Shown here piece after piece: positions 1 to 7,500 of a stretch of DNA of 15,304 nucleotides. A program made the position numbers and the translations under genes. Each line of letters starts with the position of its first letter. Within the stretch, counting starts at the first letter, position 1. This stretch comes from JAYUJH01 sp043765375. GTDB lineage: Bacteria > Pseudomonadota > Alphaproteobacteria > Rickettsiales > UBA998. The stretch is from the NCBI GenBank assembly GCA_043765375.1, contig JAYUJH010000036.1:1-15304 (forward strand), given 5' to 3'. The notes under the pieces were generated by a model. That model did not search any database and had not been told where the DNA came from. It saw nothing but the letters and a program-made list of their open reading frames with translations.

Positions 1-12
1 ATTGAAAATATG

Positions 13-42
13 TTTGGTTTTTGCTCCGCTGCCCTTCGGGTC
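13..42 (+). repeat. short GC-rich palindromic repeat, copy A
   Basis: This copy reads TTTGG, a T-run, then GCTCCGCTGCCCTTCGGG. The CCC-TTC-GGG part can fold into a small hairpin. It shares the TTTGG...GCTnCGC-GCCCT-CGGG layout with copies at 72-100, 14178-14211 and 14595-14625. Two of those lie inside the relaxase pseudogene, so the family is dispersed. The similarity is seen directly; mobility is inferred. Confidence 0.45.
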
Positions 43-71
43 TTAAGCATTACCGCAGAATCGCATCAAGA

Positions 72-100
72 TTTGGCTCCGCCGCCCTGCGGGTGACAAA
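72..100 (+). repeat. short GC-rich palindromic repeat, copy B
   Basis: The copy starts TTTGGCTCCGCCGCCC, continues TGCGGGT and ends GACAAA. CCGC and GCGG can pair around the central CGCCCT. It is the clearest match to the copies in the relaxase pseudogene: the TTTGGCT-TCGCCGCCCT-TGCGGG core at 14178-14211 (other strand) and TTTGGCT-TACGCCGCCCT at 14595-14625. Here it is intergenic, upstream of the ankyrin remnant. Confidence 0.5.
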
Positions 101-234
101 TTAGCAAGAAATTATCTATCGTTTATAAACATCGCCGCAACTCTAATATCGCTCAAATAATTACACAATAAAACCTATAATTATGCAAAAATTTCGAAGA
201 AATTGAGAAAACCACAACAGGCTGGACGGCATTA

Positions 235-468
235 ATGTTTGCCAGTTGGAGCGGTCATTTAGCTATAGCTCAGTTGCTTATCGACAATAATGCTGATTTT
301 AATCTACAGGATGGTAATTATAATACAGCATTGACACTTGCTATCCATAATAATCATGGAAAGGCAGCGCTTTTGCTTATTGCTGCAGGTGCGGACAGTG
401 CTGATGATCAGACTATGAAAGCGGCGCAAGACTTGCTTTCATCAGCTGCAATAGATGATAAAAATTGA
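235..468 (+). CDS. ankyrin-repeat protein, probably a 5'-damaged remnant
   Basis: The product holds about two ankyrin repeats. The first has the TALMFASWSGHLAIAQLLI pattern and the second reads TALTLAIHNNHGKAALLLIAAGA. Ankyrin repeats mediate protein-protein binding, and such proteins are often host-directed in intracellular bacteria. The 77-residue frame is odd at its start. The ATG at 235 falls inside the first repeat, and the same frame stays open upstream to 181, encoding the residues that begin the repeat (TTTGWTAL), but has no start codon there. An ATG at 183 lies in another frame and hits a stop after seven codons. Removing one A from the A-run at 187-191 would join that ATG to the repeat frame and give about 94 residues. 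So this is either a gene inactivated by one base or a sequencing slip. A hairpin follows the stop at 487-511. Family assignment is good; whether it is functional is doubtful. Confidence 0.6.
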   Translation: MFASWSGHLAIAQLLIDNNADFNLQDGNYNTALTLAIHNNHGKAALLLIAAGADSADDQTMKAAQDLLSSAAIDDKN

Positions 469-486
469 TAACTCCGCACTTAAATC

Positions 487-511
487 CAATGTCCTTTTAT
501 ACGGGACATTG
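487..511 (+). terminator. possible terminator hairpin after the ankyrin ORF
   Basis: CAATGTCC (487-494) pairs perfectly with GGACATTG (504-511) across a 9-nt loop, 19 bp after the ankyrin stop codon. Only three T residues follow, so it is a weak rho-independent candidate. Confidence 0.3.
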
Positions 512-629
512 TTTGAAGTCCCCTTCATCTGTTCAGATCAATTAAACATACATAATCTGATCCTGTTTGCGTACTGCTCCTGAAAAGACCCTATCAAAAG
601 GTAAGCATGTTCATGAAGAGGCAGACGTG

Positions 630-743
630 ATGCAAAGCATGTTAGCAATTGCCAAAAAACGAGGGAATAAAGAAGCAAAAGCGAAAATGGGGAAACGGCA
701 CGGAAGAAGAAAGGGAGTGATGCAAGGAGGGAGAGCAGCATAA
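630..743 (+). CDS. small very basic ORF, doubtful
   Basis: A 37-codon frame starts at ATG 630 with a plausible ribosome-binding site (AAGAGG, 8 nt before the ATG) and ends at TAA 741-743. The product is dominated by Lys, Arg and Gly (for example KMGKRHGRRKG) with no recognised domain. The frame is also open upstream to about 561, so it could be the 3' end of a lost gene. Purine-rich DNA encodes Lys/Arg-rich frames by chance, so this is weak. Confidence 0.2.
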   Translation: MQSMLAIAKKRGNKEAKAKMGKRHGRRKGVMQGGRAA

Positions 744-867
744 AAAGAAAGATAAAGACGAAAGCAGGGACAAAAGAAAGGATAAGGGCTAACGCAAGGT
801 GTGCGTGAACTACACGCTATATTCGCAGAGAGACGCTGCGCTCTCCCGTGCACCCTCTCTCTAGGGA

Positions 868-1596
868 CTATTCTGAAAGTAATAGTTCAGACATACCATC
901 TAATTTGGCTTTGATATGTTGCCAGTTCGGATAATGCCGCCCCAGTAATTCGTAATATTTCTTACTGTGATTACGCTCCCGCAAATGACATAGTTCATGC
1001 ATGATTACATAATCAATGCAATCAACTGGCGCACGTATAAGCCATGGGTTAAGATGGATAACTCCCTCAGGTGAGCAGCTTCCCCATTGTTTTGTCATTG
1101 TAATCAATTTAATGGGAGGCACAACCTCGATCCAAGAAATATGTTCGGCTAAATGAGCTATTCTCTTTTGAAAATAGGCGAAGGACTTTTCTTTATACCA
1201 TGCATTCAATCTGCGGCGAACGGATGCAGGATCGGCACTGCGTGTGATGACTTCAATGCGACCTGAGCGTAGTTCAACAGTCGCATATTCTTCGCGTGTC
1301 TCAATAATTTTCAGAGGATAACGGCGGCCAATATAAAAATGCGTTTCACCGCTGACATATTCTCTTATACAGGCGTGTTTTCGCACTTCTTCCGTCATCT
1401 GTAACTGCTTAAATATCCAGCGCGCACGTTTGCAAACAGCGAGACTGATTTCATTCAGAGGGTGATTCTCTGGGGCTTCAACCTCCACACGAGAATTTGG
1501 ATGCACATGAATACGGATTTTTTTTGTGAGAGTTGGTGAGGTGACAATATTGTATGGAATATGCCTATCGCCATAGAGGAGTGATGCATTCATCAT
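868..1596 (-). CDS. YgjP-type (DUF45) zinc metallopeptidase, last gene of the hsd operon
   Basis: This 242-residue protein belongs to the YgjP/DUF45 group of small zinc metallopeptidases, also labelled M48-like or SprT/WLM-related. The zinc motif HELCH is at residues 200-204, with a likely third ligand at His210 in the following helix (RERNHSKKYYELL). The family's WGSC motif is at about 171-174. There is no signal peptide or membrane segment, so it is cytoplasmic. Its ATG overlaps the hsdR stop by 4 bp (ATGA), and GAGG stands 7 nt upstream of the start, so it is translated with the operon. Genes of this family are often found next to type I hsdR genes. Its substrate is unknown; processing or turnover of the restriction complex is a guess. 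The length is normal and the gene looks intact. Confidence 0.85.
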   Translation of the reverse strand: MMNASLLYGDRHIPYNIVTSPTLTKKIRIHVHPNSRVEVEAPENHPLNEISLAVCKRARWIFKQLQMTEEVRKHACIREYVSGETHFYIGRRYPLKIIETREEYATVELRSGRIEVITRSADPASVRRRLNAWYKEKSFAYFQKRIAHLAEHISWIEVVPPIKLITMTKQWGSCSPEGVIHLNPWLIRAPVDCIDYVIMHELCHLRERNHSKKYYELLGRHYPNWQHIKAKLDGMSELLLSE

Positions 1597-4500
1597 AAAT
1601 CGCCTCTGGAAAGACCAATGCGCGTTACTTCGATAATCGTATCTGTCACTTTTTTTGCAGTTTCAAGACCAACCTCTTTGAATAATACGGGTAGAAGCCC
1701 TTTGCGGATAGCAGACTCAATATTTTGGTGATTAAGTGAGTTTTCAGCAACAGCATCGGTAACGATGCGATCAATCGTGAGGCTTATGCCAATGCGTTCA
1801 GCATCATTTAAAGTCACGTTTTGCTCCGATAACTTTATCTTCAAAATGCCAAAATATGCCGCAGCATGTTTATTCCCTTCAAGCTCAGCAGGAATGTCGC
1901 CTACTTCTCTTTTTTGAGCCTTTTTTTCCAACTCATTGAAAAGCGCATATTGCTTGAATGGATGCTCAAAAAGTGCTTCAGCTTCACGGATCGCACGTTT
2001 TAATAATTCTGAAAAAAACATTTGCGCATAAGGATCATCCGCCAACTCCTGTTCAATCGTTTTCTTAAGACGTGATCGGATTAAATCTGTTTCATTACGT
2101 AGCTTTTCCTTAGACCACTGAGCCGTATCTTTTATCCCCAGTTCATTCACAAAATAAACGCCATCAGCATCCTTTATCTCCTGTCCAATAACATGTTTAT
2201 CAACCAGCTTTCGGATTTGCTCTTCATATGTAATGAAATCCACTGTTTCTTGCGCATCCTGCCGTGATATTTTTCGCAAGCCACTGAAGAATTTCAGATC
2301 TTTCTTATAATTAGTAATATCTTGCTCACTAACGCTGGAATCTTCAAAAAAGGATCTAGACCCTAAAGCCACTTTTAGGCATAGTCCAAATTCTGTGAAG
2401 GCTTCATAAAAATCCTCGCGTACCTTTTGATTATCATCAACAGATTCATCCGTTTGCTGCTCTCTATATTTAGGAATAAGAATCTGCCGATATTGCTCTA
2501 AATCGCCTTTGTTTTTAACGGCAGAAAAGATATTCCACAGCGCATCATGCAGTGCAGGAAGGCGCTTATATTCCGTTGAGACATCTTCATACAACCCCTT
2601 AAGGTCTTCAATGTCAAAGCCTCCTTGTGTTCGCTCCGCCAAATCATGATAGTCTTTAATGGCTGTATCCAGTTCTTTCAGAATTCCTCGATAATCAATC
2701 AGTAGGCTGTGTTTTTTTTCTTCATGTAAGCGGTTCACACGAGCGATGGCCTGTATGAGATTATGGTGTTTAAGCGGTTTATCAATATAGAGTACAGCAT
2801 TCCTCGGCTCATCAAACCCCGTCAATAGCTTATCCACGACAATCAAAATGTCAGGCTTGCCCACTTCGCTAAAATCCTGAAGGATTTGTCGCTCATATTC
2901 CTCTGCATCAACCTTAACATTATTCAGCCACCATTCCAGAACTTCTGGCAACTCTGATTCATCAACATCTGTATGTCCTTCGCGACTATCTGGTGGAGAA
3001 ATGACAATCGCACTGGAAACAAGTCCCGTTGCATCCAAAGCCTTTTTATAGCGTACAGCAGAGAGTTTACTATCGGTTGCCAGTTGCCCTTTGAGATTTT
3101 TATCCAAATCCTTGAAATTTTCCTTAAAGTGAAAACCAATATCCCATGCAATCAGCTCAATCCGGTTTGCAGAACCGTAAAGCTGTCCTTTTTTGCCATA
3201 TTTGTCTTTCAAGTCGCTTTTTTGCTTGTCTGTCAGGCTCGCCGTAATTTTATCAAACCAGTTGTCTATTGCCGTATCATTAATATCCAGAACGGGTTTG
3301 CGCTCTTCATACAGCAGAGGCGTAACAGTGCCATCATCTACGGCGCGTTGCATGGTATAGGCGTGCACGATAGGGCCGAATTTATTGGTTGTTTTATCCT
3401 CTTTCAACAGCGGCGTTCCTGTGAACGCGACATATGAAGCGTTCGGGAGAGATTTTTTCATGCGCTCATGCGTTTCCCCATTCTGGCTACGGTGTCCTTC
3501 ATCCACCAGCACGATGATATTTTCAGACGGGTTATAGCATTCGGGTAACTTTGCTGCCGTGCTGAATTTATTGATAATTGAAAAAATGATCCGCTCGGTT
3601 CCTTTTGAAATACGTTGTGCAAGGTCTTTTCCAGTAGAGGCTTTAAACTGGTTTTCTTCGCCTTGCCGTCCTACCCCCGATATGCCAAATGCACCGCCTG
3701 TTAAAAATGTGCGAGCAAGCTGTTTTTCAAGATCAATCCTGTCGGTCACGGCAATCACACGACAGTCGCTTAAGTTTTTATGTAGCAACAATCCTTTACA
3801 CAAAAATACCATCGTAAAACTTTTGCCAGAACCAGTGGTATGCCAAATAACCCCGCCATCACGCCCACCATCAGGACGAACATGCGAAATACGCTTTATG
3901 AGTGCCTTGATACCAAAAGCCTGCTGATAACGCGCCGCGATTTTCCCATTTTTGCGATCAAATAAAATAAAGTATCGAATGAATTCGAGCAAACGTTCTT
4001 TGGAAAGCAGGCTAACCAATAACCGATCCTGATCGGTCACAAGCTGATCGCGCTCCCATAAAACATGGAAATGGCGTTGCACTGAAGCAGGACGACCAAC
4101 CAATAATGCCTCTTGCATGGCAACTGAAAGTTTGGTGTTTTTGACGGCGGAGAAATAGGTTTCAGTCAGTTCTTCTTCATGCCATTTTGCCCAGAATTTT
4201 GTCGGTGTTTTGGTAGTGGCATATCGTCCTTCTATCCCGTTTATAGAAATTAGTAACTGCGAGTAAGCAAATAAATGTGGGATTTCATCTGTTTTCTGGT
4301 TACGGATATTTTGGCTAATGCCTTCTTCCACCATGGATTTATTCGGGTTACCGCTATCGGGACGTTTAGCCTCAATGATAACCAGCGGCAGGCCGTTGAC
4401 ATAACCCACAACATCCGGCCTGCGGGTGCGGGTGCCATCGGTGGTGAGCACCTCCAGCTCTTCCGTGACATGGAAACGGTTATTCTCAGGATTCTGCCAG

Positions 4501-4868
4501 TCTATAATGGGAATGGTAGGAGAATATTTTTTACCGTCCACAAATTCGGTCACAGTAATACCCAGTGTCATCGCATGATAGAGCCGCTCATTGGCAGCCG
4601 CCAGCCCCTCATGCATATCGGGAGAGGTCAGATCACGCACAATCTGGTCAATCGCATTGGGTGAAAGAGGATAATCCTGCCCTCTATAGACAAAGCGTCG
4701 TTTGGATAGTGCTTCAATCAGGACACTTTTTAAGACAACGGCCTTGTTACCACCGCGAAGCACCTTACACTGCATAGGCGAAAGATACTCCCAGCCAAGC
4801 GCGAGTAATGTATGCAAGGCGGGAACATGAGCACTATATATTTCGTCTGTGTTTGGGGTAGTGGTCAT
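1593..4868 (-). CDS. hsdR: type I restriction enzyme subunit HsdR (nuclease and DNA translocase)
   Basis: HsdR is the motor and nuclease of a type I restriction complex. It pulls DNA using ATP and cuts far from the recognition site. In the 1091-residue reading, the PD-(D/E)xK nuclease lies near the N-terminus: Asp152 in RRPDVV, then Glu166 and Lys168 in IIEAK. The superfamily 2 motor follows, with Walker A GSGKS (346-350), the DEAH-like box DEGH (456-459), TGTP (483-486), then LLTGFDEP and the motif VI region IQAIARVNR. The C-terminal part resembles the DUF3387 domain of the HsdR family. I start at ATG 4868, which forms ATGA with the preceding stop and has GGGG upstream; a TTG at 4883 would add five residues but has no ribosome-binding site. 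The gene appears intact. It is separated from hsdS by two SIR2-like genes, which is unusual. Confidence 0.97.
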   Translation of the reverse strand: MTTTPNTDEIYSAHVPALHTLLALGWEYLSPMQCKVLRGGNKAVVLKSVLIEALSKRRFVYRGQDYPLSPNAIDQIVRDLTSPDMHEGLAAANERLYHAMTLGITVTEFVDGKKYSPTIPIIDWQNPENNRFHVTEELEVLTTDGTRTRRPDVVGYVNGLPLVIIEAKRPDSGNPNKSMVEEGISQNIRNQKTDEIPHLFAYSQLLISINGIEGRYATTKTPTKFWAKWHEEELTETYFSAVKNTKLSVAMQEALLVGRPASVQRHFHVLWERDQLVTDQDRLLVSLLSKERLLEFIRYFILFDRKNGKIAARYQQAFGIKALIKRISHVRPDGGRDGGVIWHTTGSGKSFTMVFLCKGLLLHKNLSDCRVIAVTDRIDLEKQLARTFLTGGAFGISGVGRQGEENQFKASTGKDLAQRISKGTERIIFSIINKFSTAAKLPECYNPSENIIVLVDEGHRSQNGETHERMKKSLPNASYVAFTGTPLLKEDKTTNKFGPIVHAYTMQRAVDDGTVTPLLYEERKPVLDINDTAIDNWFDKITASLTDKQKSDLKDKYGKKGQLYGSANRIELIAWDIGFHFKENFKDLDKNLKGQLATDSKLSAVRYKKALDATGLVSSAIVISPPDSREGHTDVDESELPEVLEWWLNNVKVDAEEYERQILQDFSEVGKPDILIVVDKLLTGFDEPRNAVLYIDKPLKHHNLIQAIARVNRLHEEKKHSLLIDYRGILKELDTAIKDYHDLAERTQGGFDIEDLKGLYEDVSTEYKRLPALHDALWNIFSAVKNKGDLEQYRQILIPKYREQQTDESVDDNQKVREDFYEAFTEFGLCLKVALGSRSFFEDSSVSEQDITNYKKDLKFFSGLRKISRQDAQETVDFITYEEQIRKLVDKHVIGQEIKDADGVYFVNELGIKDTAQWSKEKLRNETDLIRSRLKKTIEQELADDPYAQMFFSELLKRAIREAEALFEHPFKQYALFNELEKKAQKREVGDIPAELEGNKHAAAYFGILKIKLSEQNVTLNDAERIGISLTIDRIVTDAVAENSLNHQNIESAIRKGLLPVLFKEVGLETAKKVTDTIIEVTRIGLSRGDL

Positions 4869-5944
4869 GTGTTTTTGCCCCAAACATCTGATGAAGCGGA
4901 ATCAAAAAACACGACCTCTAGCGGTTTTTCTTGATTGCGCATTGCCGCCAGATCGTTTGCTCTACGGATAATGGCTTTGTTAGATTCTGAGCTTGGATCG
5001 CCGTAAAGGCCAATATACAGCTTCTTAAATGTACCTTTTCCAAGGCGACGCAGTATGTGATCGTCATTCTCTGCTAATGAATGCCCAAATATAAAGAAAC
5101 AATGCCTTCCCTGACTTGCATTAGCAGTTAACACTTTAAATCCTTGATACAGATAGGCGTTATGTCGAATCTTGTTTTTTTTCTGTGTGCTCGTGCCCTC
5201 TGCCACAAATAGCGGAAATTTGTTTTCACTGAGTGCTTCACGAGCTTGCTCAACAAGCGGCGTACCTTTTCTTATCCATGTATATTTTTGAAGCTCCGAT
5301 CCCGCATCAAAAAGATGTAACGCTCCATGCAGATAATGAATATTTGCACTATGAGCCGCTGTTTCTCCCTGCCATACGACATAATCCGCTTCTGGATCAT
5401 CTTCATCATTGCCAAAGCCATCATTTTTCCCAAGCTCTTGTGCGTCCTCATCGAAAGGATTGTCATCATGCATGAGTGTCCAATAAAGCAGGAGATCGTA
5501 GTTCAACGTAAAGACATATCCACCCTTATCGGATGCCAAAAAATGGCTTAGAAACTCACGGCAATAGATAAACTCACCATCATCTATGCTATAGGGTTTG
5601 TCTGGATGGTTTTCGGCAATAGTCGCCACCAATATTTCTTTCAAAGCCTTGGCATGATCGCACATTTTTGATGAGGTATCTGATTGCCCAGTTGCGTATA
5701 TTGGTAATAATGCAGAGGCGTTTTCTAAAGCTTTAATCGCCAGCTCAAAATCTTGCGTTTGCAACGCTTCAAACACCTTTTTTACTTCCGGCACAGATGA
5801 AAAATCAGCCTCGCCAAAGAGGGATGCATAATGGAATATCTCTGCACGGCAGCCAATACTAAAGCCATTTCCTAAGAGTAAATGCCGTTTTGAATACTGC
5901 TCGGAATCTGTAATGGCTTGATCGAATGAAATTACTTGTGTCAC
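4865..5944 (-). CDS. DUF4917-family, SIR2-like protein (predicted NAD+-consuming effector)
   Basis: This 359-residue protein has the hallmarks of DUF4917, which I place in the SIR2-like Rossmann superfamily. It has an N-terminal nucleotide-binding loop in HLLLGNGFSIGC (about residues 21-32), an FTLNYD segment with Asn148, a YLHG segment with His206, and a late motif GHSLAENDDHI (about 287-297). Asn and His at these places are the catalytic pair of SIR2 NADases, so activity is predicted; it is not proven. I choose the GTG at 5944. It makes a GTGA overlap with the upstream stop and has GGAGG 4 nt before it, and the protein then begins directly before the family's conserved start (VISFDQAI...). 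The ATG at 6001 would force a 61-bp overlap. It is cytoplasmic, with no membrane segment. It lies between a second SIR2-like gene and hsdR, which suggests a paired effector inside the restriction operon. Confidence 0.82.
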   Translation of the reverse strand: MTQVISFDQAITDSEQYSKRHLLLGNGFSIGCRAEIFHYASLFGEADFSSVPEVKKVFEALQTQDFELAIKALENASALLPIYATGQSDTSSKMCDHAKALKEILVATIAENHPDKPYSIDDGEFIYCREFLSHFLASDKGGYVFTLNYDLLLYWTLMHDDNPFDEDAQELGKNDGFGNDEDDPEADYVVWQGETAAHSANIHYLHGALHLFDAGSELQKYTWIRKGTPLVEQAREALSENKFPLFVAEGTSTQKKNKIRHNAYLYQGFKVLTANASQGRHCFFIFGHSLAENDDHILRRLGKGTFKKLYIGLYGDPSSESNKAIIRRANDLAAMRNQEKPLEVVFFDSASSDVWGKNT

Positions 5945-7500
5945 GCGGCCTCCGCCAAACTCTGTATCTCGGATATCTTCAAGATTATGGCCTCTGACCA
6001 TAATTTATCATCCGATGTTTTTCTGGAGTCTTTATCCACCTTTATGATATAGACGCGCCCACGCACAGATGCAGGCAAACGCATTTTTTCTTCCAAAGTC
6101 TGCTTTAGCTTTGTTTCACTATCACCGCCCGTAGGCACAACCCAGAAAAATATTTTTCCTTCGTCTTCTATGAGTTGCCGAAACAATCCATTGATATGGT
6201 TGTCGTCAATATTGAAATTGTATCCTATGGCAATAAGCGCATCTGAAGCCTTTAGTTTATCAAAAAGATCGATGTACCGACGAGACATACTGATTGATGT
6301 AAGCGGCTTTACACCACTTTGCGTGAGCATAAAAGGTACATATATTTGATCCTTTGGAATTTCAGTGCTTTCAAATGTACGAACCGTATTTTTATACGCA
6401 TTATAGTAATCATTAATGCTGCCATTAAGATGATAGATGGAGTCATTAGGAATATAATCTGATGCAATTTTACCTATCAAATTATTATAATTAGCCGTAC
6501 CTACCCCCGTAATGGAATACTCTTCATTCGAGAATAAAACTAAGTCATCATAGTATCCCTGCCTACTTGCTTCGAAGTTATTTTTAAGTTGTTGCAACAT
6601 GTAACTTCTGGTGGTTTGCAGAAAAATTACCATTTTCATGAATTTTGCCCAGTTTTCTTTTGGCGAATAGAGATATCGCCAATGACTATCGATTAAAGCT
6701 TGGTAGTCCAGAACTTCAATAAAAAGAATCTCAAGGATTTCTTTTAGTAATACATAAAAAATATCTACACAGGAAGAATTTGCATCAATATTACATCTCT
6801 CATTAGAATGAAGCAACAAATCCAAAGCCGTATTACCAATTTTATCGAATTCCAACCTGAACATACCGCTAATGTCGTCGAATATCGTAAGGTCATCAGG
6901 TGCTTCCGTAAATATTTCCTGATTCACTTTTTGAACAAGTTCCTGACCGTATGCGCCAATTAATAACTGTAAAATTGACGTAGCATATCTTTCAATTTTG
7001 CTACTGTTTTCATCTGAACGAATAATGTCCAGAACTGCTGAATAAAATTCAGATTCAAAGATTTTGACACTACTGGCAAGTGTTGCGTTAACCTTTATGA
7101 GTTGGCTATACTTATGCTCGCCATAAACTTTCTGTGTAATTTGGAAATATTTATCACTCACTATCTGAGCATTAATTCCACAATTTGCAATAGCTTTTTC
7201 TAACAAACTGTCAATGTTATTTAAACGCTGTATAATAATTGAACGGCGGTATTCAATGGATGATTCAATGAGTGAACGAAACTCTGTTTTGCCAAAAGCG
7301 TGAATGCGTTTATTAAAATAATTATCTGGTAGCCACTTGGTTGCATAAACGGAAGATTTATCGATTCCATTCAGAACGTCACGTAATAAAGCCTTCTCAT
7401 CAGTGTTATCCTGACGAAATAAATCAATTGCAAACTTTCCGCCTAGGGGCAAACCATAGCCAACCTCGGCTCCAGCTCCAAAGAAAAAACCAAATTTCAT
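5941..7500 (-). CDS. SIR2-like domain protein embedded in the restriction operon
   Basis: This 519-residue protein opens with a SIR2-type Rossmann loop (FFFGAGAEVGYGLPLGGKF, residues 5-23). It has a long helical middle (about 30-320) with no motif I recognise, then the second half of a SIR2-like fold: TANYNN with Asn337, HLNG at 357-360, and AIGYNFNIDDNHI (423-435). The layout matches SIR2-like phage-defence proteins with an inserted helical region. The usual catalytic His of the LHG motif is replaced by Asn359 (codon AAT, one base from CAT), though His357 lies two residues earlier. So it may be inactive as an NADase and act as a sensor or partner of the DUF4917 protein. Its ATG forms ATGA with the hsdS stop, with AAGGAG upstream. 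The middle region is more AT-rich than its neighbours. SIR2-like assignment is firm; its function here is inferred. Confidence 0.8.
   Translation of the reverse strand: MKFGFFFGAGAEVGYGLPLGGKFAIDLFRQDNTDEKALLRDVLNGIDKSSVYATKWLPDNYFNKRIHAFGKTEFRSLIESSIEYRRSIIIQRLNNIDSLLEKAIANCGINAQIVSDKYFQITQKVYGEHKYSQLIKVNATLASSVKIFESEFYSAVLDIIRSDENSSKIERYATSILQLLIGAYGQELVQKVNQEIFTEAPDDLTIFDDISGMFRLEFDKIGNTALDLLLHSNERCNIDANSSCVDIFYVLLKEILEILFIEVLDYQALIDSHWRYLYSPKENWAKFMKMVIFLQTTRSYMLQQLKNNFEASRQGYYDDLVLFSNEEYSITGVGTANYNNLIGKIASDYIPNDSIYHLNGSINDYYNAYKNTVRTFESTEIPKDQIYVPFMLTQSGVKPLTSISMSRRYIDLFDKLKASDALIAIGYNFNIDDNHINGLFRQLIEDEGKIFFWVVPTGGDSETKLKQTLEEKMRLPASVRGRVYIIKVDKDSRKTSDDKLWSEAIILKISEIQSLAEAA

Larger units (their letters stand above)
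469..867. other. intergenic stretch with strong purine bias
   Basis: No recognisable gene fills this gap between the ankyrin remnant and the end of the leftward hsd operon. The + strand from about 640 to 790 is strikingly purine-rich (runs of AAA, GAA, GGG) and contains the small basic frame at 630-743. Two weak stem-loops lie near the operon end: GCGTG/CACGC (803-817) and GAGAG/CTCTC (828-845). Neither is followed by a T-run on the - strand, so no convincing terminator for the operon is visible. Confidence 0.5.

Noticed and set aside
803..845. Terminator of the hsd operon
   Set aside because: The stems are only 5 bp and no T-run follows on the - strand.
2973..3437. 154-codon open frame on the + strand
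   Set aside because: It lies entirely opposite hsdR, whose motifs are intact, and the product resembles no family. It is a mirror frame.
4869..4883. TTG at 4883 as the start of hsdR
   Set aside because: No ribosome-binding site precedes it. ATG 4868 forms the ATGA overlap and has GGGG upstream.
5941..6001. ATG at 6001 as the start of the DUF4917 gene
   Set aside because: It would overlap the upstream gene by 61 bp and add residues not typical of the family. GTG 5944 has GGAGG upstream and a GTGA junction like the other genes.
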